Source: an uncultured Lachnospira sp. (lineage in GTDB: Bacteria > Bacillota > Clostridia > Lachnospirales > Lachnospiraceae). From it: DNA of 8,962 nucleotides. Every line of letters starts with the position of its first letter. The first letter of the stretch is position 1. Below the pieces are notes generated by a model. It did not search any database and was not told the origin of the DNA. It saw nothing but the letters and a program-made list of their open reading frames with translations. Positions 7,165-8,962 of the stretch are shown piece after piece. The position numbers and the translations under genes were made by a program. The stretch lies in NCBI GenBank assembly GCA_934358235.1, contig CAKRKK010000092.1:1-8962 (forward strand). Reading direction: 5' to 3'.

Positions 7165-8256
7165 TTAATATGTATCCTTACTTTCCATATACTTCATATA
7201 CTTAACAACCATAAGTGCAATCTTAAATGTAATTGCATCATCAAATACCCTCAGATCAAGACCTGTTGTTTTCTGCAACTTATCAAGTCTGTACACAAGT
7301 GTGTTTCTATGAATATATAACTGTCTTGAGGTTTCTGAAACATTAAGACTGTTATCAAAGAACTTATTAATAGTTGATAAAGTTTCATCATCAAGATCAT
7401 CCGGTGACTTACCATCGAATATCTCCTTTATAAACATCTGGCAGAGTGGAAGTGGAAGCTGATATATAAGACGTCCTATTCCAAGTCTGTTATAAGCAAC
7501 AACATTCTTGTCGCTATAAAATATCTTGCCTACATCCAATGCCATATTGGCTTCCTTATATGACCTTGATACCTCCCTGATATCATTAACAATAGTACCA
7601 TATGCAATATGCGCAGAGCTCATAGCCTCTGTATTAAGCATATCAATAATAACCTCTGCGGTCTTGTCAAGATCGTCATAGGTTTCATTTGGCTTAACTT
7701 CTCTTACAAGAATTATACTCTTCTCGTCAACAGCAGTTATAAAATCTCTTGTTCTTGCAGCAAACAGAGTTCGTACTGTTTCTAATGCATTAGTATCCTT
7801 CTCGTGCTTTGTTTCAATTATATATACAACTCTCTTTACGTCAGTTTCTATGTGAAGCTTTTCTGCTCTTGTATACATATCTACACGAAGGAGATTATCA
7901 AGAAGAAGATTCTTTATAAAGTTATCTTTATCGAATCTTTCCTTATATGCCACAAGTAGATTCTGAATCTGGAATGCTGCAAGCTTTCCTAACATAAATA
8001 CATCATCACTTGTTCCTTTAACTAATATTATATATTCAAGCTTGCCATCTTCAACCACTTTGAAAAACTGGTATCCATTAACGACCTGACTATCTGCTGG
8101 TGAATCTATAAACACAAGTGCATCGGCTGTACACTCTGCAACATTATCAAATGTTTTTGCCACAACCTTGCCTTCTGCATCAATAACACATAAATCAACG
8201 CGTGATATTTCTTTTAATCCATCGACAGTTGTCTGTAAAATCTGATTTGAAATCAT
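7165..8256 (-). CDS. CdaR/PucR-type transcriptional regulator with C-terminal helix-turn-helix
   Basis: This is a 363-residue DNA-binding regulator. The N-terminal region (about 1-110; NQILQTTVDGLKEISRVDLC, then VIDAEGKVVAKT) resembles the sugar-diacid recognition domain of CdaR. The middle (about 140-260; KRVVYIIETK through SYKEANMALDVGK) resembles the degenerate GGDEF-like domain of this family. The C-terminus has the PucR-type helix-turn-helix at about 304-327 (NVSETSRQLYIHRNTLVYRL), followed by the conserved DKLQKTTGLDLRVFDDAITFKIAL (in parts: DKLQKTTGLDLR, VFDDAITFKIAL). The ATG at 8256 follows AGGAG at 8267-8263 with a six-base spacer. It stands between a sugar ABC ATPase gene, which ends in a terminator, and ftsEX. 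A carbohydrate-related ligand is plausible from family and neighbour, but the effector and targets cannot be read from the sequence. Autoregulation or control of the sugar ATPase gene are both possible. Confidence 0.88.
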   Translation of the reverse strand: MISNQILQTTVDGLKEISRVDLCVIDAEGKVVAKTFDNVAECTADALVFIDSPADSQVVNGYQFFKVVEDGKLEYIILVKGTSDDVFMLGKLAAFQIQNLLVAYKERFDKDNFIKNLLLDNLLRVDMYTRAEKLHIETDVKRVVYIIETKHEKDTNALETVRTLFAARTRDFITAVDEKSIILVREVKPNETYDDLDKTAEVIIDMLNTEAMSSAHIAYGTIVNDIREVSRSYKEANMALDVGKIFYSDKNVVAYNRLGIGRLIYQLPLPLCQMFIKEIFDGKSPDDLDDETLSTINKFFDNSLNVSETSRQLYIHRNTLVYRLDKLQKTTGLDLRVFDDAITFKIALMVVKYMKYMESKDTY

Positions 8257-8364
8257 ATCATACTCCTATTCCTATACCTGCGATTTACTTAAAGCCACAC
8301 CCAATGCTGTAATATTTAACTATTACTTCTATCTTATTAACCTATATTAAGATTGGTTCAGCTA

Positions 8365-8393
8365 TAATTTGACACTTACTATAGTATTGTAAA
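8365..8393 (-). promoter_or_regulatory. Weak candidate promoter for the CdaR-like gene with a central palindrome
   Basis: On the minus strand TTTACA (8393-8388) and AATTAT (8370-8365) lie 18 bases apart; they match the sigma-A hexamers at five and four positions. A perfect ten-base palindrome, TACTATAGTA (8377-8386), sits in the spacer, where a repressor could block RNA polymerase. The leader to the ATG at 8256 would be about 100 bases, in which I see no other clear structure. The preceding gene ends in a terminator, so a promoter is needed in this gap, but its exact place is uncertain. Confidence 0.3.
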
Positions 8394-8403
8394 GCAAAAT
8401 GGC

Positions 8404-8446
8404 AAAAAAAAAAAGAGGAAATGTATAGAAATTATACACTTCCTCT
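8404..8446 (-). terminator. Strong intrinsic terminator of the sugar ABC ATPase gene
   Basis: On the minus strand AGAGGAAGTGTATA (8446-8433), a five-base loop ATTTC and TATACATTTCCTCT (8427-8414) form a 14-base-pair stem with a single G-U pair. A run of ten T (8413-8404) follows. It begins 36 bases after the stop codon of the ATPase gene. The other strand lacks a comparable T-run, so it acts for the minus strand only. It separates the sugar-transport transcript from the regulator-ftsEX block. Confidence 0.94.
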
Positions 8447-8482
8447 AAATTTTATAAAATGATTATAATTGAAAACAAATAA

Positions 8483-8962
8483 TTAGTGAGTAATTACGTT
8501 CTCTGTTTCCTTGTCAAATACATGAAGTCTTGTAACATCCATAGCAAATGTAACTTCATCTCCTGGACGAGCTGTTGTTCTAGGATTAACCTTAGCTGTA
8601 CATGTAACATCACCGATTTCATAGTGAAGGTTAACTTCTGAACCAAGTAATTCGTATACTCTGATAGTAGCTGTGAACTTGCTGTCTGCATGAGCTGCGA
8701 TGAATTCTGGATCATCCTTAACATCTTCTGGACGGATACCAACAACTACTGTCTTTCCAACATAACCGCCATCAACAAGCTTCTTGCTCTTTTCTGCTGG
8801 AAGCTTGATAACAACATCATCACTCATCTTAAGAGCTACCTGTGAGCCCTCCTGAGCTACAGTTGCATCAATAAGGTTCATCTGAGGTGATCCGATGAAT
8901 CCAGCAACGAAGATGTTGTTAGGTGTGTTGTAAAGGTTCTGAGGTGTATCTACCTGCTGAAT
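8483..8962 (-). CDS. Sugar ABC transporter ATP-binding protein (MsmK/UgpC/MalK type), C-terminal part, cut by the right window edge
   Basis: This cytoplasmic ATPase energises import of oligosaccharides or other sugars and in Gram-positive bacteria is often shared by several transporters. Reading is open from the right edge; 159 residues are visible, beginning IQQVDTPQNLYNTPNNIFVA and continuing GFIGSPQMN. That junction, followed by the OB/TOBE-type regulatory domain with VVVGIRPEDV, YELLGSEVNLHYEI and the closing MDVTRLHVFDKETENVITH, is typical of the MalK subfamily. The catalytic nucleotide-binding domain lies outside the window, as does the true start; the first internal Met (8881) is not the start. 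Codon choice here favours AAC, TTC, AAG and GGA more than in neighbouring genes, which fits strong expression. A terminator lies just downstream. The exact substrate and symbol cannot be assigned. Confidence 0.93.
   Translation of the reverse strand: MQQVDTPQNLYNTPNNIFVAGFIGSPQMNLIDATVAQEGSQVALKMSDDVVIKLPAEKSKKLVDGGYVGKTVVVGIRPEDVKDDPEFIAAHADSKFTATIRVYELLGSEVNLHYEIGDVTCTAKVNPRTTARPGDEVTFAMDVTRLHVFDKETENVITH

Noticed and set aside
8369..8374. Perfect TTGACA hexamer on the plus strand
   Set aside because: No -10 hexamer stands at 16-18 bases and no plus-strand gene follows; the minus-strand terminator and ATPase gene lie beyond.
8494..8745. 83-codon minus-strand frame inside the sugar ATPase gene
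   Set aside because: It overlaps a clearly conserved OB/TOBE domain in another frame and resembles no known protein.

Overview
The window is a compact, AT-rich bacterial chromosome segment in which every convincing gene lies on the minus strand, so transcription runs from the right edge to the left. Frequent AGA and ATA codons, GGAGG-type ribosome binding sites, a Gram-positive-type LexA box and the gene order all point to a Firmicute of class Clostridia. Lachnospiraceae is the most likely family; this is inferred from memory of similar loci, not from a search. There is no mobile element, CRISPR array, tRNA or rRNA, and no gene-free stretch longer than about 230 bases.

Layout in transcription order. 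(1) 8962-8483: the C-terminal part of an MsmK/UgpC/MalK-type sugar ABC transporter ATPase, cut by the window edge and closed by a strong intrinsic terminator (8446-8404). (2) 8256-7165: a CdaR/PucR-type regulator. (3) 7102-6410 and 6420-5512: ftsE and ftsX, overlapping by 11 bases. (4) 5387-4137: a secreted coiled-coil protein ending in an M23 (LytM) peptidase domain with intact metal-binding motifs. (5) 4070-2790: a membrane-anchored S41 (CtpA/CtpB-type) PDZ protease. (6) 2636-636: uvrB. (7) 523-1: the start of uvrA, cut by the left edge.

The genes form three functional blocks. The first is sugar import plus a possible carbohydrate-responsive regulator. The second is a cell-wall remodelling module: FtsEX is an ATP-driven transmembrane switch that activates a coiled-coil peptidoglycan hydrolase outside the membrane. 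The adjacent M23 protein has the right architecture to be that hydrolase, and the S41 protease could process or remove it. The third is nucleotide excision repair (UvrB, UvrA). Its promoter region, in the 153-base gap between the protease gene and uvrB, has a perfect GAAC-N4-GTTC LexA box inside a 17-base tandem repeat whose second copy is a degraded box. No terminator is visible between the regulator gene and uvrA, so read-through from the division block into the repair genes is possible alongside SOS-controlled initiation.

No wholly new system is evident. The points most worth following up are the tandem LexA-box region, the catalytically intact M23 partner of FtsEX with a WalR-like motif upstream, and the coupling of division, proteolysis and repair genes on one strand.
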